This document shows positions 63,842-64,000 of a stretch of 64,000 bases of DNA, one piece after another; the stretch's first letter is position 1, and each line of letters opens with the position of its first letter. Position numbers and translations under genes: made by a program. Below the pieces are notes generated by a model. The model did not search any database. It saw only the letters and a list, made by a program, of their open reading frames with translations, and was not told the origin of the DNA. Source of the DNA: Blastocatellia bacterium UBA7656 (lineage in GTDB: Bacteria; Acidobacteriota; Blastocatellia; UBA7656); NCBI GenBank assembly GCA_002483445.1, contig DLHY01000066.1, forward strand, positions 24,059 through 88,058, given 5' to 3'.

Positions 63842-64000
63842 ATGGCTGAAACCTTCGGGCAGTTTATCAGGGAGAAGAGAAACGAGAGGGATTATACGCT
63901 TGGGGAACTTTCACGGAGAATCGATAAACTGGGCGTACACGTCGCCGCATCAAGCCTAAGCCGGTACGAACAAGATGCGGTCTATATCAGCGAAGATGTG
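63842..64000 (+). CDS. XRE-family regulator (3' end cut by window edge)
   Basis: Fifty-three codons are visible, starting MAETFGQFIREKRNERDYTL. GELSRRIDKLGVHVAASSLSR fits a helix-turn-helix in which the second helix precedes the recognition helix SSLSRYEQ. The gene runs off the right edge. The upstream operator-like repeats fit autoregulation. Confidence 0.8.
   Translation, partial: MAETFGQFIREKRNERDYTLGELSRRIDKLGVHVAASSLSRYEQDAVYISEDV

Overview
The window looks like chromosomal DNA of a Gram-negative, GC-rich bacterium, most likely an Acidobacteriota member of the Blastocatellia type. This is an inference, because there is no rRNA or marker gene here. It rests on outer-membrane proteins (a TonB receptor, an OmpA-like protein and a MetA-type barrel), a SpoIVB-like S55 peptidase in a non-sporulating setting, a remnant of an acidobacterial-type macrolide-exporter-like permease, GAF/Pro-rich and TPR proteins, and many intergenic heptamer repeats. 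Most of the window is ordinary housekeeping or accessory chromosome in short operons on both strands.

Layout. 1-6.8 kb: deacylase (cut by the left edge), membrane protein, Phd/VapC toxin-antitoxin pair, S55 peptidase, CpsB-like PHP phosphatase, trpD. 6.8-11.3 kb: zinc-ribbon membrane protein and a nucleoside-type ABC importer (ATPase plus two permeases) with repeat arrays between its genes. 11.5-18.1 kb: a complete [NiFe]-hydrogenase maturation operon, hypA-B-F-C-(SIS isomerase)-D-E, with no hydrogenase structural genes in view. 18-39.4 kb: di-iron ferritin-like protein, GH57 enzyme, rRNA methyltransferase, GT39-like membrane transferase, eIF2B-like isomerase, glutamate dehydrogenase, OmpA-like barrel, aminotransferase, TPR protein with a lytic transglycosylase, GAF protein, FtsB-like protein, LOG-family protein.

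39.5-45.6 kb is a compact foreign-looking island, visibly richer in A/T than its surroundings. Seven tightly coupled genes encode an acyl-carrier-like protein, an XRE repressor, an ImmA/IrrE protease, a divergent thymidylate-synthase-like protein, a membrane-anchored dCTP-deaminase/dUTPase-fold protein lacking the expected catalytic Glu, a thymidylate kinase fused to a helical domain resembling the 5hmdU-DNA-kinase/thymine-pyrophosphorylase group, and an apparently intact thymidylate synthase homologue. One strong promoter, overlapped by three GTAAGA half-sites, drives it. At the right end lies the 3' stump of a DUF84 (inosine/xanthosine triphosphatase) gene. This is the best candidate for an undescribed system: an ImmA/XRE-switched pyrimidine-nucleotide or DNA-thymine modification module, possibly for defence.

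45.8-64 kb: small His/Cys protein plus ZnuD-like TonB receptor, a lone XisI gene between 82-bp direct repeats, Fic protein, CysQ-like phosphatase, outer-membrane barrel, sulfotransferase-like protein, PhoD-like phosphatase, AbrB-type protein, NatA/NatB-like ABC exporter, three tandem zinc-ribbon membrane paralogues, esterase, AbiEii-like nucleotidyltransferase pair, M28 peptidase, and the start of an XRE gene cut by the right edge. Heptamer arrays, often as facing inverted copies, punctuate intergenic spaces throughout.
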